A stretch of 64,000 bases of DNA from an uncultured Lachnospiraceae bacterium (GTDB lineage: Bacteria; Bacillota; Clostridia; Lachnospirales; Lachnospiraceae). Positions 8,370 through 17,040 of this stretch are shown here, piece by piece; position 1 is the first letter of the stretch; each line of letters starts with the position of its first letter. Below the pieces are notes generated by a model. The model made no database searches and had not been told where the DNA came from. It worked only from the letters and a program-made list of their open reading frames with translations. The position numbers and the translations under genes were made by a program. Where the stretch lies: positions 1 through 64,000 of the forward strand of contig CAJUHR010000010.1 of NCBI GenBank assembly GCA_910586255.1, given 5' to 3'.

Positions 8370-9746
8370 TTACTGTTTTTGCATTTCCTGCTTTTGAAGT
8401 CTTTTTCTGACCACCACATAACATATCATATGCGCCATAAAAGTAATTGTCCACGACACCGGGTAAGAAATGTACAGCGTCTGCAAGGTGCGGCTGACAG
8501 AAAATACCGTAAAAATCCACACAACCCGGAACACGCAGGCCCCCGTCAGCGCCACAAACATAGGCAGCAGAGAACATCCCATCCCCCTCAGCCCGCCCAC
8601 CATCACTTCCATAATCCCGCAGAGGAAGTATGGGCCACTGATAATCCGAAGCCGGTTTATCCCATATTGAATCACCTGCCCATCAGAAGAATAGATCCCT
8701 AAAAGCTGAGTGCCAAGAAGAACCGACCCTCCCCCCATAACAATTCCCACCGCAATCACCAGCCCCTGACAGTACCACAAAATCCTTGTCATACGCTCAT
8801 AATTTCTGGCGCCGAAGTTCTGGCTGGTAAAGCTTAAGGCAGTCTGGTATACCGCGTTCATAGCCGTATATACAAATCCTTCAATGTTGGCTGCCGCTGT
8901 ATTGCCTGCCATGGCCACTGAGCCAAAGGAATTAACGGATGACTGAATCAGCACATTGGAAATAGAAAAAATAGCTCCCTGAAGCCCTGCCGGGAGTCCG
9001 ATCTTTGCGATGGCATGAAGCTTTTCCCTGACGATCTTTAGCCGGTTGAGACGAAGCCGGTAAGGCGCATCGGCTCTCATCAAACATTGAACAATCAGCG
9101 CGGCCGATATGCATTGAGAAATCACAGTGGCCAGAGCCACTCCGGCTACTCCCATGTGAAGATATATCACGAAAAACAAGTTAAGCAGTACATTGATAAT
9201 CCCTGCAGACAGCAGAAAATACAAAGGTCTCTTTGTATCTCCCACAGCCCGCAGAATGGCGCTTCCGAAATTGTAGGCCAGAGTGGCCGGCATCCCCACA
9301 AAAAATATCTTCATATAGAGAGCAGACAAAGGCAAAACATCCTGGGGCGTCCCCATTAGCGTCAGAAGCGGATCTGCCAGCAGCACGCCAAGCACCACTA
9401 AAAACAGCCCTCCTCCCACAGCCAGCACCATGGCTGTGTGAACCGTCTCCTCCAGATCCTTCATCCGGTGGGCTCCAAAATACTGGGCCACCAGCACATT
9501 GGCCCCCACCGAAAGTCCGATAAACACATTTACTAAAAGATTGATCAGCGCACTGGTAGAACCCACCGCCGCCAGAGATTCATGACCGGCATATTTTCCC
9601 ACTACAATAATATCCGCTGCATTAAACAGAAGCTGCAAGATCCCGGACAGAATCAGCGGGACTGCAAACACCACAAGCTTTGAAAAGAGAGGCCCGCTGC
9701 ACATATCCATCTCATATGCTTTTCCGGCTTTTTTACCTAATCTCAT
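8370..9746 (-). CDS. MATE-family efflux transporter
   Basis: 458-residue MATE transporter, the third in this window. LFNAADIIVVGKYAG in the first half and TALSFTSQNFGARNY in the second are typical of the clostridial MATE clade. It should be an inner-membrane cation antiporter for drugs or metabolites. Its sequence differs from the pair at 691-3848. AGAGGTAGAG precedes the start. It probably forms a short unit with the hypothetical gene at 7883. Confidence 0.92.
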   Translation of the reverse strand: MRLGKKAGKAYEMDMCSGPLFSKLVVFAVPLILSGILQLLFNAADIIVVGKYAGHESLAAVGSTSALINLLVNVFIGLSVGANVLVAQYFGAHRMKDLEETVHTAMVLAVGGGLFLVVLGVLLADPLLTLMGTPQDVLPLSALYMKIFFVGMPATLAYNFGSAILRAVGDTKRPLYFLLSAGIINVLLNLFFVIYLHMGVAGVALATVISQCISAALIVQCLMRADAPYRLRLNRLKIVREKLHAIAKIGLPAGLQGAIFSISNVLIQSSVNSFGSVAMAGNTAAANIEGFVYTAMNAVYQTALSFTSQNFGARNYERMTRILWYCQGLVIAVGIVMGGGSVLLGTQLLGIYSSDGQVIQYGINRLRIISGPYFLCGIMEVMVGGLRGMGCSLLPMFVALTGACVFRVVWIFTVFSVSRTLQTLYISYPVSWTITFMAHMICYVVVRKRLQKQEMQKQ

Positions 9747-9845
9747 TTTTCTCTACCTCTGTATTCATTTATACGGTATCTCATGCCGTATCGGATACTA
9801 TAGCACACTTTCTCCGCGGTGACAACCAGTATTTCCCCGGCCTTT

Positions 9846-11219
9846 TTACAACATAATATACTTGATTACAAACAGCATGGCCAAAACATACATCAGCACA
9901 CTGATTTTTTTCTTCGCAGCCGTACCGGCTATCAGATTCAGAACCACATAGGAGATCACCCCCATGGCGATTCCCTCGGAAATACTGTACATAAAGGGCA
10001 TGGCAATGATGGCAATGTAAGCAGGGATCGCCTCCGTGTAATCACTGAAGTCAATTTTCGTGATAGAAGTTATCATCAAGAATCCCACTCCCACCAGTGC
10101 CGGCGCTGTGGCAAAGGACGGAATTGCCAAAAATACCGGCGACAGAAACAAAGACAAGGCAAATAACGCGGCAGATACCACTCCGGTCAGTCCGGTTCTT
10201 CCTCCCTCAGCCACACCGGAAGCACTCTCCACAAAGGTAGTGGTGGTGGAGGTTCCCAAAACCGCGCCCACAGAGGTTCCCACTGCATCTGCCATCAAAG
10301 CTCCTCGGATATGAGGCAGCTTTCCGTCTTCATCCAGCATGTCCGCCTTGGAGGCCACCCCAATCAAAGTTCCAAGAGTATCAAACATATCCACAAACAA
10401 AAACGCAAAAATCACCACAAAGAAATCCAGGGTGAAAATCCCGGCAAAATCCAGCTTCATAAACGTAGGCGCCAGACTGGGCACGGAAATACCATTGGAG
10501 AAATCAGGAAGAAGGCTAAAGCAGCCCAAATCCGGATTCACCTTATACAAACCAGTAAACTGACAGAGGATTCCAAGCCCCCAGGTGATCAGAATTCCCC
10601 AGAGAATGTTTCCTCTCACCTTCTTAATCAGCAGGATTCCTGTGATCAGAATCCCGACCAGAGCCAGCACCACGGTGATTCCTTCACTGGAAAAGGTTCC
10701 GGCCCCCACAGAGCCCTTAAAGGAATACAGAGATACCAGTGTGGCGCTGTCCACCACAATCTTCGCATTCTGCAGACCGATAAACGCGATGAAAAAGCCA
10801 ATACCCGCAGACACCGCATACTTTAAGTTCATGGGAATTGCATCGAAAATAGCTTCCCGCACATTAGTCAGGGAGAGAACAATGAAAATAAGACCTTCAA
10901 TAAAAACAGCGGCTAAAGCTGTTTGCCAGGAATACCCCATCTGCAACACCACTGTGTAGGCAAAATAGGCATTGAGCCCCATTCCGGGTGCCAGCACAAA
11001 CGGATAGTTGGCAAAAATCGCCATCAGAAGCGTTCCGATCAGAGAAGCCAGGGCTGTGGCCGTAAATACTGCCCCGCTGTCCATGCCTGTGGCACTTAAG
11101 ATACTGGGATTGACAGCCAAGATGTAGGCCATTGTCATAAAGGTGGTGATACCGGCGAGAGCCTCGGTCTTTACATCAGTGTGATTCTCCTTTAGGTGAA
11201 ACATTTTTTCCAGATTCAT
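9846..11219 (-). CDS. NCS2-family purine permease (AzgA/PbuG type)
   Basis: 457 residues with about 12-14 membrane segments. The N-terminal region TEALAGITTFMTMAYILAVN and the motif FVESASGVAEGGRTGLTGVV mark the guanine/hypoxanthine/adenine subfamily of NCS2. It imports purine bases with protons. The ribosome site AAGGGG is close to the ATG. I looked for a purine riboswitch in the 186-bp leader and did not find the conserved core; a GTCTGCT/AGCAGAC hairpin lies just upstream of the start. Confidence 0.9.
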   Translation of the reverse strand: MNLEKMFHLKENHTDVKTEALAGITTFMTMAYILAVNPSILSATGMDSGAVFTATALASLIGTLLMAIFANYPFVLAPGMGLNAYFAYTVVLQMGYSWQTALAAVFIEGLIFIVLSLTNVREAIFDAIPMNLKYAVSAGIGFFIAFIGLQNAKIVVDSATLVSLYSFKGSVGAGTFSSEGITVVLALVGILITGILLIKKVRGNILWGILITWGLGILCQFTGLYKVNPDLGCFSLLPDFSNGISVPSLAPTFMKLDFAGIFTLDFFVVIFAFLFVDMFDTLGTLIGVASKADMLDEDGKLPHIRGALMADAVGTSVGAVLGTSTTTTFVESASGVAEGGRTGLTGVVSAALFALSLFLSPVFLAIPSFATAPALVGVGFLMITSITKIDFSDYTEAIPAYIAIIAMPFMYSISEGIAMGVISYVVLNLIAGTAAKKKISVLMYVLAMLFVIKYIML

Positions 11220-11406
11220 GGTTTTGTCCCCTTTCTGTTGTTCGTCTGCTTTTCCTAAACGTCAGCAGACCTCTACCATTCTGTAATCCTTGTAAAGCTT
11301 TTTATGTTTACGGATATACGGCAAGCCAGTGATGTCTGGCGCGCTGACACGCTCACATTTAACCAAATGCACGAGACATACTGTCAAACCATAAATCCTG
11401 TAACCA

Positions 11407-11658
11407 TCATATATAGCGGTAAATGAAAAGGGCCGCTGCCACCCCCAGAATGCTTGCCATGGTGATCTTGATGGACAAGCCAAAGGTGATCACCAACATC
11501 CCCAGATTCAAAACCAAAGGCTCATCCAGCCCGAAGGACTGTCCGAAATTCAGCCAGGAAAGCCATGGGACACCATCTGCTAAGCTTCCCAAAAATCCGC
11601 CCAGCACGATCCCTGTCAGTAAAAGAATCAATAAAATCCAAAAATTCTTATTACTCAT
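11407..11658 (-). CDS. DUF4321 small membrane protein
   Basis: 83 residues with two hydrophobic segments (residues 6-27 and 50-80). The GGFLGSLADGVPWLSWLNFG region, rich in Gly and aromatics, fits DUF4321, a small conserved membrane protein of Clostridia with unknown role. It is a single gene upstream of the purine permease on the same strand. Confidence 0.8.
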   Translation of the reverse strand: MSNKNFWILLILLLTGIVLGGFLGSLADGVPWLSWLNFGQSFGLDEPLVLNLGMLVITFGLSIKITMASILGVAAALFIYRYI

Positions 11659-11743
11659 ACTAATGCCCTCTCTTTTTTGAAACTTTTATCCATTCTACCA
11701 CCAGACAGAAAAAAATGCTAGAGTACCATTGATAATTTTCACA

Positions 11744-11772
11744 TTGACGGAAATGTCAAGGAAATCTATAAT
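11744..11772 (+). promoter_or_regulatory. Promoter of the chromate transporter operon with a palindrome over the -35
   Basis: TTGACG (11744-11749), a 17-bp spacer and TATAAT (11767-11772) make a near-consensus sigma-A promoter. The -35 is the left arm of the palindrome TTGACGGAAATGTCAA (11744-11759), so a repressor could bind there. No matching regulator gene lies next to it. Confidence 0.75.
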
Positions 11773-11799
11773 GAAACTATTACATAAAGGAGACCCAAA

Positions 11800-12360
11800 A
11801 TGAATATTTTTTTAGATTTGTTTCTCACTTTTGCCAAAATCGGCCTGTTTACTTTTGGAGGCGGCTACGCCATGATTTCCATCATCGAGGATAACTGTGT
11901 GAACCGAAAAAAATGGATCACCCACGATGAGATGATGAATATCACTGTGATAGCTGAATCCACCCCCGGCCCTATTGCCATCAACGCGGCAACCTATATC
12001 GGCTTTAAGCAGGCCAGGTTTTTAGGAGCTGTCATTGCAACCACAGGCATGATTCTGCCCTCCATGGGAATCATCTATCTTATCTCCATGTTTTTTGATA
12101 ATTTTTTAGAGCTGACAATGTTTGCAAATGCTTTTAAGGGCATTAAGCTTGCAGTGGGCCTGCTGATCCTGGATGCAGGCATCTTAATGGTTAAAAAGAT
12201 GAAGAAAAAGCTCCTTTCCTCCGGCATTCTTCTCTGTGCCCTTGCTGCCATGCTGGCTGGGGAGCTTTTCTCCCTTCCTGTTTCTTCTGTTACCCTGATG
12301 ACAACCGCCGCGGCGGTGAGCTTTCTTGCATGTCTGGTGAAAGGCGGTAAGGCAAATTGA
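11800..12360 (+). CDS. Chromate transporter family protein, first half-size subunit
   Basis: 186 residues matching one half of ChrA. The family motifs FTFGGGYAMI near the N-terminus and AESTPGPIAINAATYIGF at residues 50-67 are present, with about six hydrophobic segments. Half-size CHR proteins work as paired subunits in opposite membrane orientations (known for the family); whether the substrate is chromate in an anaerobe is uncertain. AAGGAG precedes the ATG. The stop overlaps the start of the second subunit by 4 bp, so the pair is translationally coupled. Confidence 0.92.
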   Translation: MNIFLDLFLTFAKIGLFTFGGGYAMISIIEDNCVNRKKWITHDEMMNITVIAESTPGPIAINAATYIGFKQARFLGAVIATTGMILPSMGIIYLISMFFDNFLELTMFANAFKGIKLAVGLLILDAGILMVKKMKKKLLSSGILLCALAAMLAGELFSLPVSSVTLMTTAAAVSFLACLVKGGKAN

Positions 12361-12911
12361 TCTATCTGGATCTGTTTTTGGGCTTTTTGAAGGTAGGATG
12401 CTTTTCCTTTGGAGGTGCTTATGGTGCCATTCCCCTGATTCGGGATGTGGTTTTGGACTACGGATGGCTGACGGACCAACAGCTGACCTCTATGATTGCC
12501 ATCAGCGAATCCACCCCCGGCCCCATTATGGTCAATCTGGCTACCTATGTGGGCAGTACCCAGGCAGATATTGCCGGCGCGTTTCTGGCTACTCTCGCCG
12601 TGATTCTTCCTGCCTTTGTGATCATCCTGCTCATCACTGCCCTTTTAAGGTCAATCATCGGCCATCCTTATGTAAAGGCAGTTCTTGGCGGGTTAAAGCC
12701 CTGTATGATTGGAATTATTCTGGCCACCGGTCTGTATATGACCATAGATCACTGTCTCGCCGAGGGAACTCCTGATATCCGGTCAGCAGGTATTACCATT
12801 GCCCTTGCAGCCATTATGATCTTCTATAAAAAACAGTTTAAGAAAAAGCTTTCCCCCATCCTTCTGATTATTATATCCGGCATTGCCGGGATCCTTGTGT
12901 ATGGCATTTGA
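12357..12911 (+). CDS. Chromate transporter family protein, second half-size subunit
   Basis: 184-residue CHR half-protein with FSFGGAYGAIPL and SESTPGPIMVNLATYVGS, the same two motifs as its partner but diverged elsewhere. The start codon is TTG, overlapping the stop of the first subunit. The last segment ends in GIAGILVYGI, a normal CHR terminus. It should form a heterodimeric anion transporter with the 11800 product. Confidence 0.92.
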   Translation: MIYLDLFLGFLKVGCFSFGGAYGAIPLIRDVVLDYGWLTDQQLTSMIAISESTPGPIMVNLATYVGSTQADIAGAFLATLAVILPAFVIILLITALLRSIIGHPYVKAVLGGLKPCMIGIILATGLYMTIDHCLAEGTPDIRSAGITIALAAIMIFYKKQFKKKLSPILLIIISGIAGILVYGI

Positions 12912-12954
12912 TACAAAAAAGCGGGGAACATTCACAGACAGAAAGGAGTTTTCT

Positions 12955-13404
12955 ATGAGCAGCCACAAAGAACTGGCAAAATCTTATTTCCTGGAGGGCT
13001 ACAACTGCGCTCAGGCTGTCGTCCTGGCTTTCCATGAAGAACTGGGCTTAGACAAAAAAGCTGCTGCCTGTATGGCGTCTTGTTTCGGCGGAGGCATGGG
13101 CCGCCTGCGGGAGGTTTGCGGCACTGTAAGCGGCATGCTTATGGTTTTAGGGCTGCTAAAGGGCTATTATGATCCCAAAGACCAGGAGGGGAAAAAAGCC
13201 CTTTACGCCCAGGTGCAGCAGCTGGCCGGCACCTTTCAGAAGCACAATGGGAGCATTATCTGCCGGGAGCTTTTGGGTCTGGACCATCACACAGATGAGC
13301 CCACTCCCTCCGAACGCACTCCCGAATATTACAAAAAGCGTCCCTGCGCGGATCTGGCTGCCGATGCCGCCGAAATCTTAGAACAATTCCTGATGAATTC
13401 CTGA
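12955..13404 (+). CDS. C_GCAxxG_C_C family protein
   Basis: 149-residue protein of the redox-associated C_GCAxxG_C_C family (TIGR01909). It has GYNCAQAVV at residue 17, CFGGGMGRLREVCGTVSG in the middle, and further cysteines in IICRELL and RPCADL. Members are thought to bind a metal or work in redox chemistry, but no reaction is established. The start at 12955 has GAAAGGAG six bases upstream; the frame open from 12883 overlaps the upstream gene. Confidence 0.85.
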   Translation: MSSHKELAKSYFLEGYNCAQAVVLAFHEELGLDKKAAACMASCFGGGMGRLREVCGTVSGMLMVLGLLKGYYDPKDQEGKKALYAQVQQLAGTFQKHNGSIICRELLGLDHHTDEPTPSERTPEYYKKRPCADLAADAAEILEQFLMNS

Positions 13405-13430
13405 ATTCTCTTTATGACACACTTTATCCG

Positions 13431-13464
13431 GGCTGCTGCTTTCTTCATGCAGCCTTTCTTTTTT
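13431..13464 (+). terminator. Terminator after the C_GCAxxG_C_C gene
   Basis: GGCTGC pairs with GCAGCC around a 12-base loop and is followed by TTTCTTTTTT. Confidence 0.75.
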
Positions 13465-13587
13465 CATCATTTTTCACAATAATCTGCCCTTTTTTGTCAT
13501 ATTTTGTCCAATCCCTTGTCCTGCTTGTCAAAATATTCCCGAATTATTATTTTTTTCCACAAAGCACTACCCGTTTTCCCCGTTTTG

Positions 13588-13727
13588 TGGTACAATTTCA
13601 ATATCACGGCCGGAGGTCCTGCCCTACAGGATTTCCGGACCGGTGAAGGTACAAAACCTGGACGGGCATCTTTTCTGTTTCCAATCTTGTAACCCTTCAC
13701 CAATTAAATAATCAGGGGGAGATTAAT
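13588..13727 (+). promoter_or_regulatory. glgCD promoter and structured 5' leader
   Basis: TGG-TACAAT (13588-13596) is an extended -10 box with a weak -35. The leader of about 125 nt holds a two-part hairpin (13610-13638, CCGGA/TCCGG outside TCCTG/CAGGA) and a second pairing GGTGAAGG (13642-13649) with CCTTCACC (13694-13701), next to the Shine-Dalgarno GGGGGAG. No known riboswitch class was recognised. The second helix ends about 10 nt before the ribosome site, so it could control translation. Confidence 0.5.
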
Positions 13728-14936
13728 ATGGCAAAAGAAATGATTGCAATGCTTCTTGCCGGCGGACAGGGTTCACGTCTGTATGCACTGACCCAGAAGC
13801 TGGCAAAACCTGCAGTTCCTTTCGGCGGCAAATATCGCATCATCGATTTTCCGCTGTCAAACTGCGTCAACTCCGGCATTGATACGGTGGGCATCCTGAC
13901 CCAGTATCAGCCACTGGTTCTGAACGAATACATCGGCAATGGTCAACCGTGGGATCTGGACCGTCTGCACGGCGGAGTTCATGTACTTCCGCCTTATCAG
14001 CAGGCTTCCGGCTCCGACTGGTATAAGGGAACCGCCAATGCCATCTATCAGAACATTTCGTTTATCGAGCGTTACAATCCGCAGTATGTGATTATCCTTT
14101 CCGGTGATCAGATCTGCAAGCAGGACTACAGCGATTTCCTGCGCTTCCACAAGGAAAAGGGCGCGGAATTCAGCGTGGCAGTCATGGAGGTTCCGTGGGA
14201 CGAGGCTTCCCGTTTCGGCCTGATGGTGGCGGACGAGAATGACAAGATCACCGAATTCCAGGAAAAGCCGAAGAATCCCAAGTCAAACTTGGCTTCCATG
14301 GGCATCTATATCTTCAATTGGGATGTCCTGAAAAAGTATCTCATCGAGGATGAGGCAGATCCTAACTCAGAAAATGACTTTGGCAACAACATTATCCCCA
14401 ATCTGCTCCGTGACGGCCGCCAGATGTATGCCTATCATTTCAGCGGCTACTGGAAGGATGTGGGAACCATCTCCTCTCTCTGGGAGGCCAACATGGAGGT
14501 TCTGGATCCGGAACACAGCGGCATTAACCTGTTTGATGACAATTGGAAGATCTACAGCCGCAACAGCGGTATGACCGGTCACAGAATCAGCAGTGAGGCC
14601 GTGGTGGAGAATTGTATGATCACCGATGGCTGCCGGGTATCCGGTTCTGTGAAGCATTCCATCCTTTTTGCCGGCGTTACCGTAGAACCGGGCGCTGTGG
14701 TGGAAGATGCCGTGGTTATGGGCGGTACCACCATTAAGTCGGGTGCCTGTGTAAAGCACTGTATCGTGGCGGAAAATGTAGTGATCGGCGAGAATGCTGT
14801 GGTAGGCGCCATGCCATCCGATGGGGAGAAGGGTGTTGCCACCGTAGGCTCCGGCGTGTATATCGGTGACGGTGCCAAGATCGGCCCCAATGCCATGGTC
14901 AACAGCAATGTGAAAGGCGGTGAAGAACAATGGTAA
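13728..14936 (+). CDS. glgC: Glucose-1-phosphate adenylyltransferase
   Basis: 402 residues, the normal GlgC length. It makes ADP-glucose from ATP and glucose 1-phosphate, the committed step of glycogen synthesis. The nucleotidyltransferase domain starts with AMLLAGGQGSRLYALT; FGGKYRIIDFPLSNCVNSGI and GTANAIYQN line the active site. The C-terminal third (from about 290) is a left-handed beta-helix of hexapeptide repeats. GGGGGAG lies six bases before the ATG. It overlaps glgD by 7 bp, as is common for the GlgC/GlgD pair of Firmicutes. Confidence 0.97.
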   Translation: MAKEMIAMLLAGGQGSRLYALTQKLAKPAVPFGGKYRIIDFPLSNCVNSGIDTVGILTQYQPLVLNEYIGNGQPWDLDRLHGGVHVLPPYQQASGSDWYKGTANAIYQNISFIERYNPQYVIILSGDQICKQDYSDFLRFHKEKGAEFSVAVMEVPWDEASRFGLMVADENDKITEFQEKPKNPKSNLASMGIYIFNWDVLKKYLIEDEADPNSENDFGNNIIPNLLRDGRQMYAYHFSGYWKDVGTISSLWEANMEVLDPEHSGINLFDDNWKIYSRNSGMTGHRISSEAVVENCMITDGCRVSGSVKHSILFAGVTVEPGAVVEDAVVMGGTTIKSGACVKHCIVAENVVIGENAVVGAMPSDGEKGVATVGSGVYIGDGAKIGPNAMVNSNVKGGEEQW

Positions 14937-16072
14937 ATTCCAACGCAGATGCTCTGGGCATCATTTTCCCAAACACCTATGACAGTCTGATTCCGGAGTT
15001 AGTCAGCGAACGTTTAATGGCTTCCATCCCCTTTGCAGGACGTTACCGGATGGTGGACTTTATCCTGTCCAGCATGGTCAACAGCGGGATCGGCAATGTT
15101 TCCTTAATTGTCCGCAAGAACTACCACTCTTTGATGGACCATTTGGGATCCGGCCGTGAGTGGGACTTAACCCGCAAAAATGGCGGTTTAAACATTGTTC
15201 CTCCCTTTGCGCAGAAAAATATCAAGATGTACACCGGACGGGTGGAAGCGCTGGCAAGTGTTCTTGCATTTTTAAAAGACCAGAAAGAAAAATATGTGGT
15301 AATGTCCGATGCAAATATTGCGGTGAATTTTGATTTCAAGGCATTTATGGATGCCCATATTGCCAGCGGTGCTGACGTAACGGTCGCCTACAGCGAGAGC
15401 GAGCTTCCGGAAGGGGCCATGAAGAAAAACGATATCGGCACCAATATGTACTATTCCTTCGGCATTGAAAACGGCCGGGTTGTAAAGCTGGATATCTGCT
15501 CTGAGGAGAGCGGTGTTCAGAACTTCTCCATGAATATCTATATCATGGACCGGAAGCTTTTGATTGATCAGATCAGCACTGCCTACCTTCATGGACACTC
15601 CTACTTTGAGAGGGATATTCTGGCTCCTCAGCTGGATAAGCTGAATGTGCAGGCATATAAGTATGAGGGCTATCTGGCCCGGATCTGTGATCTGAAGAGC
15701 TATTTTGACGAGAACATGAAGCTGCTTGATGAGGAGAACCTGGACGGTCTGTTTTCCAGAGACTCCATCTACACCAAGATTCGTGACGACAATCCGACCC
15801 GCTATATTGGCGGAGCAACGGTAAAGAATACCATGGCTGCCGATGGATGCGTCATCGAGGGCGAGGTGGAAAACTGTGTGCTGTTCAGAGGCGTAAAGAT
15901 TGCAAAGGGCGCAAAAGTGAAAAACTGTGTGCTGATGCAGGATACGGTGGTTGAGAAGGGCGCCAGCTTAGAGTACATAATCTCCGACAAGAATGTGACC
16001 TTCACTGCTGACAAGGAGATTAAAGGCAGCGACAGCTTCCCTGTATATGTGGCAAAGCATCAGATCGTATAA
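14930..16072 (+). CDS. glgD: GlgD, non-catalytic partner of glucose-1-phosphate adenylyltransferase
   Basis: 380-residue paralogue of GlgC. The glycine-rich GGQGSRL loop of GlgC is replaced here by a loop around GIIFPNTYDSLIPELVSERL, as in GlgD regulatory subunits that form hetero-oligomers with GlgC (known in Bacillus and Clostridia). RMVDFILSSMVNSGI keeps the sugar-binding strand and the C-terminus has the hexapeptide beta-helix. Its start lies inside the glgC end, so the two are translated together. A hairpin follows at 16120. Confidence 0.96.
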   Translation: MVNSNADALGIIFPNTYDSLIPELVSERLMASIPFAGRYRMVDFILSSMVNSGIGNVSLIVRKNYHSLMDHLGSGREWDLTRKNGGLNIVPPFAQKNIKMYTGRVEALASVLAFLKDQKEKYVVMSDANIAVNFDFKAFMDAHIASGADVTVAYSESELPEGAMKKNDIGTNMYYSFGIENGRVVKLDICSEESGVQNFSMNIYIMDRKLLIDQISTAYLHGHSYFERDILAPQLDKLNVQAYKYEGYLARICDLKSYFDENMKLLDEENLDGLFSRDSIYTKIRDDNPTRYIGGATVKNTMAADGCVIEGEVENCVLFRGVKIAKGAKVKNCVLMQDTVVEKGASLEYIISDKNVTFTADKEIKGSDSFPVYVAKHQIV

Positions 16073-16119
16073 TGGAATAAAGTCTGCCGGTATTTTCAGG
16101 CTTTAAAAATCCGTTTCAA

Positions 16120-16152
16120 AAAGGAGCAGACTGATGATCCGTCTGCTCCTTT
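16120..16152 (+). terminator. Hairpin after glgD
   Basis: AAAGGAGCAGAC pairs with GTCTGCTCCTTT around an 8-base loop. The T run is short on the plus strand and longer on the minus strand, so it may work in both directions. Confidence 0.6.
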
Positions 16153-16252
16153 AAAAATCAAATAGTTTCCTGTCCGGCGCAAACAGGCGGAAAAATGGCC
16201 TGTTTGAACATTTATTGTTTATAAAAATGTCCGTACAGGAGGAGGCAATCTT

Positions 16253-16846
16253 ATGAATGATTCACTGATGATCAACAGTCTGGCCTTTTACTCTCCGTCT
16301 TCCTTTTTTGTCGGCTCTTCCTTTGGTATGGAAGCCAGATCATCCGGACCGGCGGCAGATAGGTCGGGCAATATCCCGGGACAGGAGCCGGTATCTCCAC
16401 AGGCTTCTTTCCCCGGTCAGAACAAAGTCGCTTTGCAGGCTCCTGTTCCCGGTCAGGGCGGCACCCGGGAATCCGGCAGCAGTCAGACCGTGGGAAGAAA
16501 ACCGGATACTGACACCTATGAGTGTGAGACCTGCAAAAACCGCAAATACCAGGACGGCTCCACTGACCCGGGAGTCTCCTTCAAGACACCCACCCGGCTC
16601 AGTCCGGAGCGGGCCGCCTTTGCCATCCGCGCCCACGAGGCGGAGCATGTGGCCCATGCCAGAGCTAAGGCGCAGAAAGAGGATCAGGAAATCGTTTCCC
16701 AGTCCGTCACCTACCACACAAGCATCTGTCCGGAATGTGGCAGAACCTATATGTCCGGAGGGACCACCCGAACCACATTTCGGAGCGCTCCCGTTGTGGA
16801 GGAGCAACCAGTGGAAAAGGGACGCTATGTAGATGTGACGGTCTGA
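16253..16846 (+). CDS. SprA-like putative metalloprotein with HExxH motif
   Basis: 197 residues. The first 85 are low-complexity and rich in Pro, Gly, Ser and Gln. Then C91-x2-C94 (CETCKNRKYQDGS), HEAEH at 128-132 and C159-x2-C162 (CPECG) follow. CKNRKYQDGS with HExEH fits the SprA-related family (PF12118), predicted zinc metalloproteins without a proven activity. No signal peptide is visible. GGAGGAGG precedes the ATG. It is a single gene between the glg and nagB units; a CAAACAGGC/GCCTGTTTG hairpin at 16180-16206 lies in its upstream region. Confidence 0.75.
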   Translation: MNDSLMINSLAFYSPSSFFVGSSFGMEARSSGPAADRSGNIPGQEPVSPQASFPGQNKVALQAPVPGQGGTRESGSSQTVGRKPDTDTYECETCKNRKYQDGSTDPGVSFKTPTRLSPERAAFAIRAHEAEHVAHARAKAQKEDQEIVSQSVTYHTSICPECGRTYMSGGTTRTTFRSAPVVEEQPVEKGRYVDVTV

Positions 16847-16874
16847 ACACACTAAAACAGTTGTGAAAATAAAA

Positions 16875-16926
16875 GGAACCGGCAAGATGGCAGTTCCAAA
16901 ATCCTGCCTGCTGTCTTGCCGGTTTC
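16875..16926 (-). terminator. Terminator of the nagB unit
   Basis: On the minus strand GGAAACCGGCAAGA pairs with TCTTGCCGGTTCC, with one bulge, and is followed by TTTTATTTT. The same hairpin faces the end of the plus-strand SprA-like gene and may serve both. Confidence 0.7.
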
Positions 16927-16943
16927 CAAACCTTTATGCAGTC

Positions 16944-17039
16944 CAGTTCTCCATCCGCTCTTAAATCTGCCTTTACCAAATCTTTAGCCCTGTAGCGTCT
17001 TCCGTCAGAGATCTCCGTCAGATCCACCTGCCGTTTCAT
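16944..17039 (-). pseudogene. 5' remnant of a YkgJ-type cysteine-cluster gene
   Basis: Right after nagB an ATG at 17039 opens with MKRQVDLTEISDGRRYRAKD and LVKAD, which matches the usual N-terminus of clostridial YkgJ-family proteins as I know them. The CxxCxxxxC cluster that should follow is missing: after about 27 residues the frame turns into unrelated sequence and runs into the terminator hairpin. The rest of the gene appears deleted. Confidence 0.5.
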
Positions 17040-17040
17040 C

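Noticed and set aside
11220..11406. Purine riboswitch before the NCS2 permease
   Set aside because: The conserved TATA, ATATGG-type and TCTACC-type core elements are not in the right order on the minus strand.
11262..11483. 73-codon frame upstream of the purine permease
   Set aside because: It overlaps the DUF4321 gene end and has no coding character.
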